From an uncultured Spirochaetota bacterium (lineage in GTDB: Bacteria; Spirochaetota; UBA4802; UBA5550), in NCBI GenBank assembly GCA_937872225.1, contig CALMRZ010000046.1, positions 124,001 through 188,000 of the forward strand: DNA of 64,000 bases. The letters run 5' to 3'. Numbering within the stretch: position 1 is the stretch's first letter; each line of letters begins with the position of its first letter. The notes under the pieces were generated by a model. That model saw only the letters and a program-made list of their open reading frames with translations. It had not been told where the DNA came from and did no database searches. The translations under genes and the position numbers were made by a program. Shown here piece by piece: positions 8,165-16,055 of this stretch.

Positions 8165-9505
8165 TCAGATGACATCCATGCCTTTCTTGATGAGCCAGAG
8201 CCTTCCGACGTTTTCATAGAACTTCTCAGCCGGCAGGGCGGTTTTAAACACGCAGTTGAAGAAATTGTATTTGGCAAGGTCAAAATCGATGATGCGGTCC
8301 CGCGTATCCTCAAAAAACCCTGTCCCGGGCATGGGCGTCAGAATGGTGTATCCCGCGTAAACCACCCTGTGGGACCCGGCGTAGTCCGCCATGACGTTAA
8401 AGTCATCACGGGTGTAATCGGCCGGTATCACGTAGTTTCCCCGCACCATGATGCCGTTGTCGTGAAAAACCGAAATGGCGTTCTCTATGAGCCGCGCCGG
8501 CGCTTCTTTCCGGTATCTCAGGAGCTCGTCTTCCTTGAATGATTCAAAACCGCAGATCACGACCTTCAGGCCGCCCTTGGCGAGTTTTTCGATCAGCTTC
8601 GGATATCGTGCCGCCGTGTCGAAGCGGATATCCATGATGAAGAATTTGTGGATGCCCTCTTCACGGATTCGATCGAAGAGACGGTCGATGAAGCGCTCAT
8701 TCACGATGGTATTGGCGTCGGCGAAGCGCACCACGGGATAGTCGTCCACCATCTTAAGCTCGGTTATGACGCTCTCAACGTCGCGCTGATAATAGCGCCC
8801 GCCGAACTGGGACCAGATCGAGCAGAAGGTGCAGCGATAGGGACAGCCGAGGGAGGTGAAAATATATGTGCTGGGATGGGGGGAGCCTCCGGCGCAATAG
8901 GTGGATATCCAGCGCTTCAGGTGCGAGCGGTCAGGGAGAATATAATCCGCGCCGGCCGCGTCCCAGGCGGTTTCCGCCGTCCCGGTGAATTCCAAACCAT
9001 GATCGGTATTGTTGAATATCCCCCGGACCTTCTCCCGGGGAATGCCCTTTTCAAGCGCCCTCACCAGTTCCATGAATATGCCGGCGCACTGTCCCGGCAT
9101 GACAACATCAACGGCCCTGTCACTGAAATCGTGCGGGCATACCGTGGCATGGAGGCCGCCGGCGACGGTGACAATGGCCGGGTCATGGCGCTTGACGGCC
9201 TGTAATATATCAACGGCATAGGGAACTTCCGAGGCGATGACCGTTATCCCCACGATATCAGGCTTGAAGTCCTCCAGGTGGCGGGTGACCATCACATCGA
9301 TGGCGGGTGCCTCCGGTACCAGGTCGTATTCTCCCTTCATGTCCAGGACCCTGACATCGTGGTCACGGGCCGCGGCCGCTATGGTAATAAGGCCCAATGG
9401 CGGACCGATCAATTTTTTATGGATAAAGCGCTTCGCTTCTTCCGGGGCGTGGTCAAGTATGCTGTTGTGGGGCGACCGCGGCGGATTTACGAGGAGGATC
9501 TTCAT
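8165..9505 (-). CDS. Radical SAM protein with B12-binding-type N-terminal domain
   Basis: The protein has 446 residues. The N-terminus (MKILLVNPPRSP, then GPPLGL and VAGGLHATVCP) is the classical start of cobalamin-binding radical SAM proteins. The 4Fe-4S motif CPYRCTFC lies at residues 221-228, followed by a normal TIM-barrel core. The cobalamin-ligand DxHxxG motif is not visible. It starts 5 bases after the acyltransferase stop, so it belongs to the KS-ACP-AT-radical SAM minus-strand operon. I infer that it modifies the acyl chain made by these enzymes, or a product derived from it. Methylation, cyclisation and desaturation are all possible. Confidence 0.87.
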   Translation of the reverse strand: MKILLVNPPRSPHNSILDHAPEEAKRFIHKKLIGPPLGLITIAAAARDHDVRVLDMKGEYDLVPEAPAIDVMVTRHLEDFKPDIVGITVIASEVPYAVDILQAVKRHDPAIVTVAGGLHATVCPHDFSDRAVDVVMPGQCAGIFMELVRALEKGIPREKVRGIFNNTDHGLEFTGTAETAWDAAGADYILPDRSHLKRWISTYCAGGSPHPSTYIFTSLGCPYRCTFCSIWSQFGGRYYQRDVESVITELKMVDDYPVVRFADANTIVNERFIDRLFDRIREEGIHKFFIMDIRFDTAARYPKLIEKLAKGGLKVVICGFESFKEDELLRYRKEAPARLIENAISVFHDNGIMVRGNYVIPADYTRDDFNVMADYAGSHRVVYAGYTILTPMPGTGFFEDTRDRIIDFDLAKYNFFNCVFKTALPAEKFYENVGRLWLIKKGMDVI

Positions 9506-9510
9506 GTATG

Positions 9511-10509
9511 TTAATAGTTCATCGCCCTGGCTGACGAGCAGACCCTGTCCGAGGACAGGAGAAGGCGAAGATTCTGAAGGTTGTACACATCGAAATCGCC
9601 GTCAATGAACTTTGCCATTCTCTGTAGGCTCCTGCCGGGACCGCACTCAACGAACACATCGACGCCGGCATCGATCATGACGCTCATCGTTTCCAGCCAG
9701 TTGATGTTGCGGTTAATGTTGTCTACGAGGTCCCTGGCAACATCGCGCCACGAGGTCATGATGCGCCGGTCAACGGTGGATATGACCGGATACACCGGGT
9801 CGTATATCGTAAGCGTTCCGCAGTATTCCCGGAATTTTTCCGCGGCTCCATCCATAAACCGGGAGTGATACGGCGAATGGAACGTGAGATATTTGCAGTT
9901 AATCGCTCCCTGCTCTTTTGCCCGGGAAAGGACATGTTTCACGTTCTTTTCATATCCGGCTATGTGCAGATTATGGCGGTTGTTGACATTGATGATCTCT
10001 ATCTCACTGTTCCCGTCGATAAGGGCTATCGCTTCCTCCCGGGTGAGCCCTGAAATCACGCCGATACCGAACGGCAGGGATGCGGCAACGTCCCTGATGC
10101 CCCGGTATGCCGTGGTAATGAGGGAAAGGCCCTGCTCAAAAGTTATGCATTCGGCGTGGCAGAGTGCGGCATAAAGGCCCATGCTGTAACCGGCCGTGAA
10201 ATCGCCATGGAGCCCCGAGCGCTTGAGTACATTGGAGACGGCGCAACTGTACATATACACGGCATACTGCGACTCGAGCTCATCTTCGAAATTGCCGTCG
10301 CGGCAAGAGAGTGTTCTTTCAGCGTTGAGGCCGACTGCGGATGCGGCGCGGGCCGCAAGTTCGCTGAGGTCGCCGGACATCCCCTCAAGCAACCCGCGCT
10401 CATTGCCCAGATATTTGCATCCGAATGCGGGAAAAATGACGGCGGTTTTCTTTCGTTCCACGGTAGTGACCAGCGTGTGCTTATTCCAGCTCGGCGATCC
10501 TGTTCTCAT
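9511..10509 (-). CDS. Acyltransferase of the FabD/PKS AT family
   Basis: This is a free-standing malonyl/acyl transferase. The N-terminal VIFPAFG segment matches the family FPGQG. The nucleophile elbow is GYSMGLYAAL, where FabD usually has GHSxGEYAAL. The carboxylate-binding Arg is in AYRGIRD and the catalytic His in FHSPYHSRFM. The changes in the elbow (His to Tyr, Glu to Leu) may alter the acyl unit used. Arg retention still suggests a dicarboxylic unit such as malonyl. The frame is open to ATG 10509, which overlaps the ACP gene by 29 bases. GTG 10461 would fit the family N-terminus better, but neither start has a clear Shine-Dalgarno. It should load the adjacent ACP. Confidence 0.85.
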   Translation of the reverse strand: MRTGSPSWNKHTLVTTVERKKTAVIFPAFGCKYLGNERGLLEGMSGDLSELAARAASAVGLNAERTLSCRDGNFEDELESQYAVYMYSCAVSNVLKRSGLHGDFTAGYSMGLYAALCHAECITFEQGLSLITTAYRGIRDVAASLPFGIGVISGLTREEAIALIDGNSEIEIINVNNRHNLHIAGYEKNVKHVLSRAKEQGAINCKYLTFHSPYHSRFMDGAAEKFREYCGTLTIYDPVYPVISTVDRRIMTSWRDVARDLVDNINRNINWLETMSVMIDAGVDVFVECGPGRSLQRMAKFIDGDFDVYNLQNLRLLLSSDRVCSSARAMNY

Positions 10510-10786
10510 GCTCGATGATGAGCATGGTCATCCCGATGATCGCGCCGATGGTTTCGGCTGGGTGCTTGACCACATACTTCCCGACGGTCTTCAGTTCCAC
10601 ATTCAGGCCGTACTTTTTCTTGAATATCTCAAGGAGCTCGAGGAACATGAGCGAATCGCCTTCAAGATCCTTGATGACGTTGGTGTCATCCTTTAATTCG
10701 TCAATGGAAACTTCGCATTCTTCGGAAAAGAATTCGTAGACTATCCTTCTGACTTCCTCAACGGTCCCATTTTCTATTTTCGCCAT
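10481..10786 (-). CDS. Acyl carrier protein
   Basis: This 101-residue acidic protein has the 4'-phosphopantetheine attachment Ser in LEGDSLMFLEL. It has a usual ACP-like four-helix pattern plus a hydrophobic C-terminal tail (IIGMTMLIIEHENR) longer than in housekeeping ACP. Position 38-45 matches the DSL motif of carrier proteins. It lies between the ketosynthase and acyltransferase genes on the same strand, so it is probably the dedicated carrier of this cluster rather than the housekeeping AcpP. Confidence 0.9.
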   Translation of the reverse strand: MAKIENGTVEEVRRIVYEFFSEECEVSIDELKDDTNVIKDLEGDSLMFLELLEIFKKKYGLNVELKTVGKYVVKHPAETIGAIIGMTMLIIEHENRIAELE

Positions 10787-10815
10787 AAGAACTCCCGGCC
10801 TGTTTCAAGGTAATG

Positions 10816-12063
10816 CTAATATTTTTTTAATACAATTGTTGCATTATGACCACCAAAAGCAAAAGAGTTGGATATTGCAACATTTATTTTATGGGCCCGA
10901 GAATTATTGGGCACATAGTCAAGATCGAGGTCTGGATCGGGATCGTCATAATTTATCGTCGGTGTTACCATCTGGTAACGTATGCTCAAGGCGGTTATGG
11001 CGGCCTCAATGGCCCCCGCTGCAGCGATGGTGTGCCCCATCATGGATTTTGATGATGTTACCGGTATCGCATAGGCCCTGTCGCCGAAAAGACGCTTTAT
11101 GGCCATGGTCTCATACAGGTCGTTCAGCATGGTGGAAGTCCCGTGTGCGTTGATATAATCCACTTCAGATGGATCAACGCCGGTATTTGCAAGGGCCAGC
11201 TTCATGGTTTCGTACATGCCCTCGCCGTCCTTTTTAGGGGCCATAATGTTGTAGGCCTCGCTGGTCACGGCATAGCCTGCAAATTCGGCAATAACGGGGG
11301 CGTTCCTCTTCGATGCCGATTCCTCGGACTCCAGTATCATGATACCGGCGCCTTCCCCTATTACGAAACCGTCCCTGTCCCTGGAAAAGGGCCTGCTGGC
11401 TTTCCGCGGCGCATCGTTTCTCGTGCTCAGGGCGTACATCTCGTTGAAACTGTTTATCTCCTCCGGGTTAATGGTTGAATCCGCGCCTCCGGTGACGACA
11501 ATATCTGCGGACCCGCTTCGAATCATGTCATAGCCCAGTCCCATGGCGTACGCTGATGAAGCGCAGGCCGTGTTGACCGAGTAACTGGGCCCTTCTATTC
11601 CGTAATGGAGTGATATCCATGCCGGGATGGCGTTGCTCATGGATTTGATTATCCTGTTCCGCGATGCCGCACCCTTCTCCACGCTTGAATTTCCTGTTGA
11701 TACGACGCCCATGATTACGGCGGTGCGCCGCCTGTCAACGGCGTTGAAATCGATGCCGGACAGCTCGATCGCTTCGGAGGCGCATACAAAGGCCATGGCG
11801 GTCACCCGTGTCATCTGGTGGGCAGTGCGTTTCTTGCAGAACGTTGAGGCATAGGCCTCAAACCCGGCCGGGACCTGGGCGGCTATTTTTGTTTCGCAGT
11901 TTGACGCATCAAACAGGGAGATGGGGGCGACACCGCTCTTGCCCGCCGCGAGATTGTTCCAGTTTTCTTCGAGGTTCAAACCCAGGGATGAAATTATATT
12001 CATCCCGGTAATAACGACTTTCCTGCCCATCGGTGCCGATTCCGCGTTTTCATTGTTCAACAT
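10816..12063 (-). CDS. Beta-ketoacyl-ACP synthase (FabF-type KS)
   Basis: This decarboxylating condensing enzyme has an intact Cys-His-His triad: Cys in NTACASSAYAMG, His in NAHGTSTMLND and His in SSKSMMGHTIAAAGAIEA. The C-terminal NSFAFGGHNA is also typical. It catalyses Claisen condensation of acyl with malonyl-ACP in the cytoplasm. The open frame reaches TTG 12105. ATG 12063 (MLNNENAESAPMG) and ATG 12030 (MGRKVVITGM) are both possible, the latter matching the usual family start. It is the first gene of the KS-ACP-AT-radical SAM operon. The dedicated ACP and AT next to it suggest a specialised fatty-acid or polyketide role rather than bulk lipid synthesis. Confidence 0.9.
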   Translation of the reverse strand: MLNNENAESAPMGRKVVITGMNIISSLGLNLEENWNNLAAGKSGVAPISLFDASNCETKIAAQVPAGFEAYASTFCKKRTAHQMTRVTAMAFVCASEAIELSGIDFNAVDRRRTAVIMGVVSTGNSSVEKGAASRNRIIKSMSNAIPAWISLHYGIEGPSYSVNTACASSAYAMGLGYDMIRSGSADIVVTGGADSTINPEEINSFNEMYALSTRNDAPRKASRPFSRDRDGFVIGEGAGIMILESEESASKRNAPVIAEFAGYAVTSEAYNIMAPKKDGEGMYETMKLALANTGVDPSEVDYINAHGTSTMLNDLYETMAIKRLFGDRAYAIPVTSSKSMMGHTIAAAGAIEAAITALSIRYQMVTPTINYDDPDPDLDLDYVPNNSRAHKINVAISNSFAFGGHNATIVLKKY

Positions 12064-12257
12064 TCCGAATGAACTGTTTTTACGCCCACCGTTACATCGT
12101 TTCAACTCATCGGAGTGTTCGATAATCAGCGCAACTACGCAAGAAAAAATTAAAATACTATTTTGTCAAGATTGATTTTAAGATTGGAGAAAAAACCGTA
12201 AAAGATTACACTGATATGATGCTCTATGTTCAGATCAATTGAACTGCCCCGGGTGTT

Positions 12258-12700
12258 TCAATAAGACACCAGCTCCTTGAGGTGGCCGCTGATTTTATCG
12301 ACAGGAAAAAATATTGAAATGCCATTGCGTGCTGCGGAAACGCGGGCCATCCCGTATATGACCGGGGTTACCTCATCATGGGTTATCGTGTAACCGCCAG
12401 GTGAAACAATCTCCCGGCAGCCCATGGCACCGTCGCTTCCCATCCTGGACATGATGAGACCGTTAATTTTTTTCCGAAGGATAATCATTATGGCGGGCGA
12501 GCCTGACGTCAAGAGATGTCTGCTGGTTCAGCTAATCGGCAAATTGCCCGCAGATTGATGTCTCCGTGTGCTGTACGTACACAATGCCGAAGGAAAAATC
12601 AGCCGGGAGCTCCCGTAAAACTGTTATTACGGCCTGGGGCCCGACGGTTGAAGAGCCCATGACGACCATGTCAAACGAGCGTTTATTTATAAGATTGAGT
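12258..12700 (-). pseudogene. Decayed CheB-like protein-glutamate methylesterase domain
   Basis: Two pieces of the CheB catalytic domain can be read on the minus strand. The first part (MVVMGSSTVGPQAVITVL, ELPADFSFGIVYVQH) resembles the active-site start, normally GASTGGP with the catalytic Ser. It ends at an in-frame TAG after CGQFAD. The second part (LIMSRMGSDGAMGCREI, GGYTITHDEVTPVIYGMARV) resembles the CheB C-terminus with its MGxDGA motif and catalytic Asp. The pieces are in different frames, and roughly 70 residues normally lying between them are missing. The gene is clearly broken. No other chemotaxis gene is nearby. Confidence 0.75.
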
Positions 12701-12735
12701 GTCACAGCTAAAATTCGATATATCCGTATTATTCC

Positions 12736-12765
12736 TTGACCGCACGGATATTCCTGTAATATAGT
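12736..12765 (+). promoter_or_regulatory. Possible promoter of the DUF4185-like lipoprotein gene
   Basis: TTGACC (12736-12741), an 18-base spacer and TATAGT (12760-12765) lie 54 bases upstream of the ATG at 12819. Confidence 0.4.
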
Positions 12766-12818
12766 ATAGTAGTGATGATTTTTACGAAGAATTCCGGTTC
12801 AGATTGCCAGGTCATACC

Positions 12819-13970
12819 ATGTATAGAAAAAGACTGACTGTCTTCCGCGTTTCCTGTTTGATCATCAGTGCCGCCCTGTCCCTGTGTTTCCTTTTTTGCG
12901 GTTCCTGGAATACAATCAAGAACGGGAGAGACAGGATTGAGAACATGGGCATTTTCGGGATCAACCGGAAGCAGAGCGTCATCGGACAGGATGGGTGCAC
13001 GCCGATACAGCTCGGCGCCACCATGATGTGGACCTTCGGGGACACGATCATCGGCGCATGGAAAGGCGATCTCTCGGTTAACGCCACCTTTGAGGATTCA
13101 GCGGTCATGAAGGGCATGCTCAGCAATTCCGCCGCCTTCACCGACATCCCTGACGATTCGAACATCGGGAATCTGAATTTCACGTTTTACAAAGAAAAAG
13201 GCACGGTCGCCCAGTTCATAAAGCCCTTCCCCGGCGAAGATCCTTCTGTATGGAGGTTCTGGGCTATCGATGGAATAGAAATAGAAGGGACGGTTTATGT
13301 TTATTATATTATTGTTCTCATCGATAAAAATCCCGCCCGAAAGGAAAACCCGGGACTTCCCCTCAGTGTTAAAGGCGTCGGGATAGCAGAATGGAAAATT
13401 CCTGCCGGATGGAAGACGGGGGACCCGTTGAATTTCAAGCGAACGGCAAAGGTGTTCCTCGAGGGCGAACCGGTTTTCGGCGATGCTGTGATCCGCCGGG
13501 GCAGCCACCTGTTTTTAATTGGTCACGGCCCGGCTTCCAGGAACAAGGTCCCCGCCTTCGTGGCAAGAGTCCCGGTATCATCAATCAAAAAACGGTCGTG
13601 CTATGAATTCCTTGACGCGAAAGGCCAATGGACCGGGGCCATCGGTTCAGCGGCGCCCGTTGCCGATGATGTCATGGGGGAACCGTCGATTTCCTACAAT
13701 GAAACGATGAAAGAATACATCATCATCTACTGCAGCCTTGATGGTGCCATTAAAACCGTCCAGTTCAATGATTTTTCGATGATCAAAGACAAAAAGACGG
13801 CGGTACTGTACATACCGCCGTCTCTTCCTTCAGTTCCCGCCCGGTCCCATCTTGCCTATTATTCCGGGAAGGAAATATTCAGCACCGGCAAGGCGCTCTA
13901 CGCAATTTACATCAATCCCGCAATTTACCAGCCGATTCTTCTGAAAATACCCTATCAATGCTTCAAATAG
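12819..13970 (+). CDS. Putative lipoprotein with DUF4185-like beta-propeller fold
   Basis: The protein has 383 residues. The N-terminus MYRKRLTVFRVSCLIISAAL ends in LCFLFCGS, a lipobox-like signal, so it is probably a lipoprotein. The segment GQDGCTPIQLGATMMWTFGD resembles the first blade of DUF4185 and related five-bladed glycosidase-like propellers. Later blades show GEPSISYN and similar repeats. These families include putative extracellular glycan-binding or glycan-cleaving proteins. I see no clear catalytic triad and do not assign an activity. The frame opens at TTG 12804, but ATG 12819 begins the signal peptide. It has no coupled partner; the next gene is on the other strand. Confidence 0.65.
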   Translation: MYRKRLTVFRVSCLIISAALSLCFLFCGSWNTIKNGRDRIENMGIFGINRKQSVIGQDGCTPIQLGATMMWTFGDTIIGAWKGDLSVNATFEDSAVMKGMLSNSAAFTDIPDDSNIGNLNFTFYKEKGTVAQFIKPFPGEDPSVWRFWAIDGIEIEGTVYVYYIIVLIDKNPARKENPGLPLSVKGVGIAEWKIPAGWKTGDPLNFKRTAKVFLEGEPVFGDAVIRRGSHLFLIGHGPASRNKVPAFVARVPVSSIKKRSCYEFLDAKGQWTGAIGSAAPVADDVMGEPSISYNETMKEYIIIYCSLDGAIKTVQFNDFSMIKDKKTAVLYIPPSLPSVPARSHLAYYSGKEIFSTGKALYAIYINPAIYQPILLKIPYQCFK

Positions 13971-14019
13971 GCAATTCTCATTAACAGGAGGTATTGTCCT
14001 GGGAAACGTTCGTTAATAA

Positions 14020-14541
14020 TCATTCATCCTTTTTCGCTTTCTTTTTCTTCTTCTCTTTGTCCTTTTTTTCTTTTTTAGGCTTGTCTTCTTTCTTCTCTTT
14101 CTTCTCTTTCTTCTCTTTCTTTTCTTCCTTGTCCTTCTTATCTTTCTTAGTTTTTACTTTTTTGTCTTTATCTTCATCTTTCTTTTCTTTTTTATCCTTC
14201 TTTTCTTTCTTTACTTCTTTATCTTCCTTATCCTTTTTGTCTTTTTTAGTCTTTACTTTTTTATCGGCATCTTTGTCTTCTTTGTCTTCTTTATCTTTTT
14301 TGTCTTTTTTCTTTTTATCTTTCTTTGTTTCTTTGTCGCTGTCGTGTTTGCCAGCCAATTCATCGTAACGGGCGCTTTTCGATCTATCAACGATTATCTT
14401 GCCATCTTTATGGTAATGATATTCCTTTTTCTGGTGGTCCCAGTGACCTCCCTCAGAATCCGTTCTTCCACCGTGGGCAAAGGTCATTTCCACGGCAAAA
14501 AATAATAAAAATACTATTAATGCCATTGTTCGAGCCAACAT
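14020..14541 (-). CDS. Exported YHYH-motif protein with long Lys/Asp/Glu-rich tail
   Basis: The protein has 173 residues. A signal peptide (LARTMALIVFLLFFAVEMTF) precedes a short HGGRTDSEGGHWDH...YHYH domain that is common in small exported proteins and may bind metal. The remaining 105 residues are almost only Lys, Asp and Glu. A unit DKKVKTKKDKKDKE occurs twice. The function is unknown; the tail is highly charged and net basic, which could bind anionic envelope polymers. The coding strand is almost pure purine here. An opposite-strand frame rich in Phe and Ser (13994-14368) is a shadow of this gene. Confidence 0.75.
   Translation of the reverse strand: MLARTMALIVFLLFFAVEMTFAHGGRTDSEGGHWDHQKKEYHYHKDGKIIVDRSKSARYDELAGKHDSDKETKKDKKKKDKKDKEDKEDKDADKKVKTKKDKKDKEDKEVKKEKKDKKEKKDEDKDKKVKTKKDKKDKEEKKEKKEKKEKKEDKPKKEKKDKEKKKKKAKKDE
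14025..14340. repeat. Polypyrimidine/polypurine tract with internal repeats
   Basis: The plus strand over about 315 bases is nearly all T and C, encoding the Lys-rich tail on the other strand. Near-repeats of cttttt/ttctt units are frequent. Such strand-asymmetric tracts can mutate in length and can form triplex structures. Confidence 0.7.
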
Positions 14542-14719
14542 AATTATTCTCCTTCAAAATTAAATTTTTTAGCAATAATAAACAATATTATTAAAAAGTC
14601 AAGTCAAACCATGGCAGTACATCATCAATACAGGATATACTATCTTCACTGATCCCAGTTTTCTATAATATTAAATCTCTTAAAATGTTTAAAATTGCCT
14701 CCAATCGTTCAAATATCTA

Positions 14720-14747
14720 TTGACAATAAATTATTTATAATTATTAA
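14720..14747 (+). promoter_or_regulatory. Possible promoter of the Ig-repeat protein gene
   Basis: TTGACA (14720-14725) is followed after 16 bases by TATTAA (14742-14747). The surroundings are very AT-rich, so chance matches are likely. The transcript would carry the inverted repeat in its leader. Confidence 0.3.
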
Positions 14748-14758
14748 TTACTCTCTAT

Positions 14759-14851
14759 CAGATTTGTTTCAAATAAGAAATTTGGTGTTTTTAACTACTT
14801 TTTAGCGGTGGGAAAAAATATATACAATTGTCTGATAATGAAACAAATCTG
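14759..14851. repeat. Perfect 13-base inverted repeat, 67-base spacing
   Basis: CAGATTTGTTTCA (14759-14771) is matched by its reverse complement TGAAACAAATCTG (14839-14851). It lies 60 bases before ATG 14911. It could be a paired operator site or the stem of a long leader hairpin. Confidence 0.6.
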
Positions 14852-14910
14852 TCGCAGATGGTCAATGTAATCAATTATACATACGAAGACATACACAATG
14901 GAGGTCATGT

Positions 14911-16002
14911 ATGCTTAAAAAAATGTTTATAATCAGCATATGCGCGGCAATCGGAATGTTCATTTCCGGCCTTGCATATTCTCAGGATGATCCGTCGACA
15001 ACGGAAAACGTTGCCGATGAAAAAAAGACTGAACTGGCTGATGAAGTTAAAAAAGAGGAATTAAAGAAGGAAGATGCGGCGAGTACGGAGATTAAGGGCG
15101 AACAGACAATCATCGCCGCAAATGCAAAGGCCTATACCGACGGAAAAACGATTTTTGTCAATTCGAAGGTCCAGTTTAAATTGACGGCCACCGATGACCT
15201 GGCGATCGATAAGATCGAGTATAAAATTGATGATGCCGCGGTACAGACATATCAAACCCCTTTCTCGATCGACAAAGAAGGATATCACACCATTAAATAT
15301 GCCGGTGTTGACAAGGCCGGAAACAAGGAAGCGGATAAAACCTACAATGTTGCCGTAGACAGTACCGGTCCGGCGATTATCGTGTCAACCAGTTCGCCTG
15401 TAAAAAAAATCGGTGACAAGGTCTATTATCAGAAAAATGTGCTATTCAGCATAAACGCCCGTGATGCCCTTTCGGGCGTCAACAAAGTCGAGTATTCGAC
15501 GGACGGAACGAATTTCCAGGAATATGCCGCCCCCTTCGCGGTACCACCCAAGGGCGACATCAACCTCAAAATCAAGGCGACAGATAACGTGAACAACATT
15601 ACCGAACAGTTTACCTTCAGGGTTGTCGATGATGCCGGCAATGAAGTTGACCTGAAAGACGCCGTCGTCAAGATGGTCACCGACGAAACCGCTCCGGTTG
15701 TTGAAATCAAGTCCGACAAGGAACTCAAGAAAATCGACAATCAGAACGTGGCTTCCACCGATGTCAAGTACACCGTTACGGCAAAAGACGACGAATCGGG
15801 AGTGGCCGTCATATACTGCCGGATAGACGGCAAGGGGGAATTTGTTCCCTATAAATCAGAGATCCAATTCCTCAACAACGGCAAGCACCAGATAGACGCC
15901 AGGGCCGTTGACAAAGCAGGTAACATGTCCACTATTACCTCTTTTACGGTATACGTTGATATATTGCCTCCCAATTCGCTCATTGAAACTGTTGATAAGT
16001 AG
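14911..16002 (+). CDS. Exported OmpL47-like Ig-repeat protein
   Basis: The protein has 363 residues. The signal peptide MLKKMFIISICAAIGMFISG ends near GLAYSQ. A charged Glu/Lys linker (residues about 28-65) leads to three Ig-like modules recognised by IDKIEYKIDD, VNKVEYSTDG and VAVIYCRIDG, each followed by ...VDKAGN or DNVNN. This module is known from the spirochaetal OmpL47 family and other surface proteins. It supports the spirochaete assignment. The start is clear: GGAGG at 14900-14904 precedes ATG 14911. A strong terminator follows, so it is probably monocistronic. It may be a surface-exposed or periplasmic structural/adhesive protein. Confidence 0.82.
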   Translation: MLKKMFIISICAAIGMFISGLAYSQDDPSTTENVADEKKTELADEVKKEELKKEDAASTEIKGEQTIIAANAKAYTDGKTIFVNSKVQFKLTATDDLAIDKIEYKIDDAAVQTYQTPFSIDKEGYHTIKYAGVDKAGNKEADKTYNVAVDSTGPAIIVSTSSPVKKIGDKVYYQKNVLFSINARDALSGVNKVEYSTDGTNFQEYAAPFAVPPKGDINLKIKATDNVNNITEQFTFRVVDDAGNEVDLKDAVVKMVTDETAPVVEIKSDKELKKIDNQNVASTDVKYTVTAKDDESGVAVIYCRIDGKGEFVPYKSEIQFLNNGKHQIDARAVDKAGNMSTITSFTVYVDILPPNSLIETVDK

Positions 16003-16010
16003 GCACAACC

Positions 16011-16050
16011 GCAGGGCCCGCGGTGTAAATCGCGGGCCCTGCTATTTTAT
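16011..16050 (+). terminator. Rho-independent terminator after the Ig-repeat gene
   Basis: A perfect 12-base stem (16011-16022 with 16031-16042), GC-rich with an 8-base loop, is followed by TATTTTATT. It lies 9 bases after the stop codon at 16002. Confidence 0.9.
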
Positions 16051-16055
16051 TGACC

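Larger units (their letters stand above)
14542..14910. other. AT-rich divergent intergenic region (369 bases)
   Basis: No gene is visible. The region separates the divergent Lys-rich protein and Ig-repeat protein genes. It contains a possible plus-strand promoter (14720-14747) and a widely spaced 13-base inverted repeat (14759-14851). Confidence 0.6.

Noticed and set aside
5217-12063. Classical HMG-CoA-synthase beta-branching cassette
   Set aside because: KS, ACP and two crotonases fit, but the KS keeps its active Cys and the third enzyme looks like KAS III, not HMG-CoA synthase. I kept only the wider idea of an unusual acyl pathway.
13994-14368. Phe/Ser-rich plus-strand frame
   Set aside because: It is the complement of the Lys-rich repeat tail; composition is fully explained by the polypyrimidine strand.
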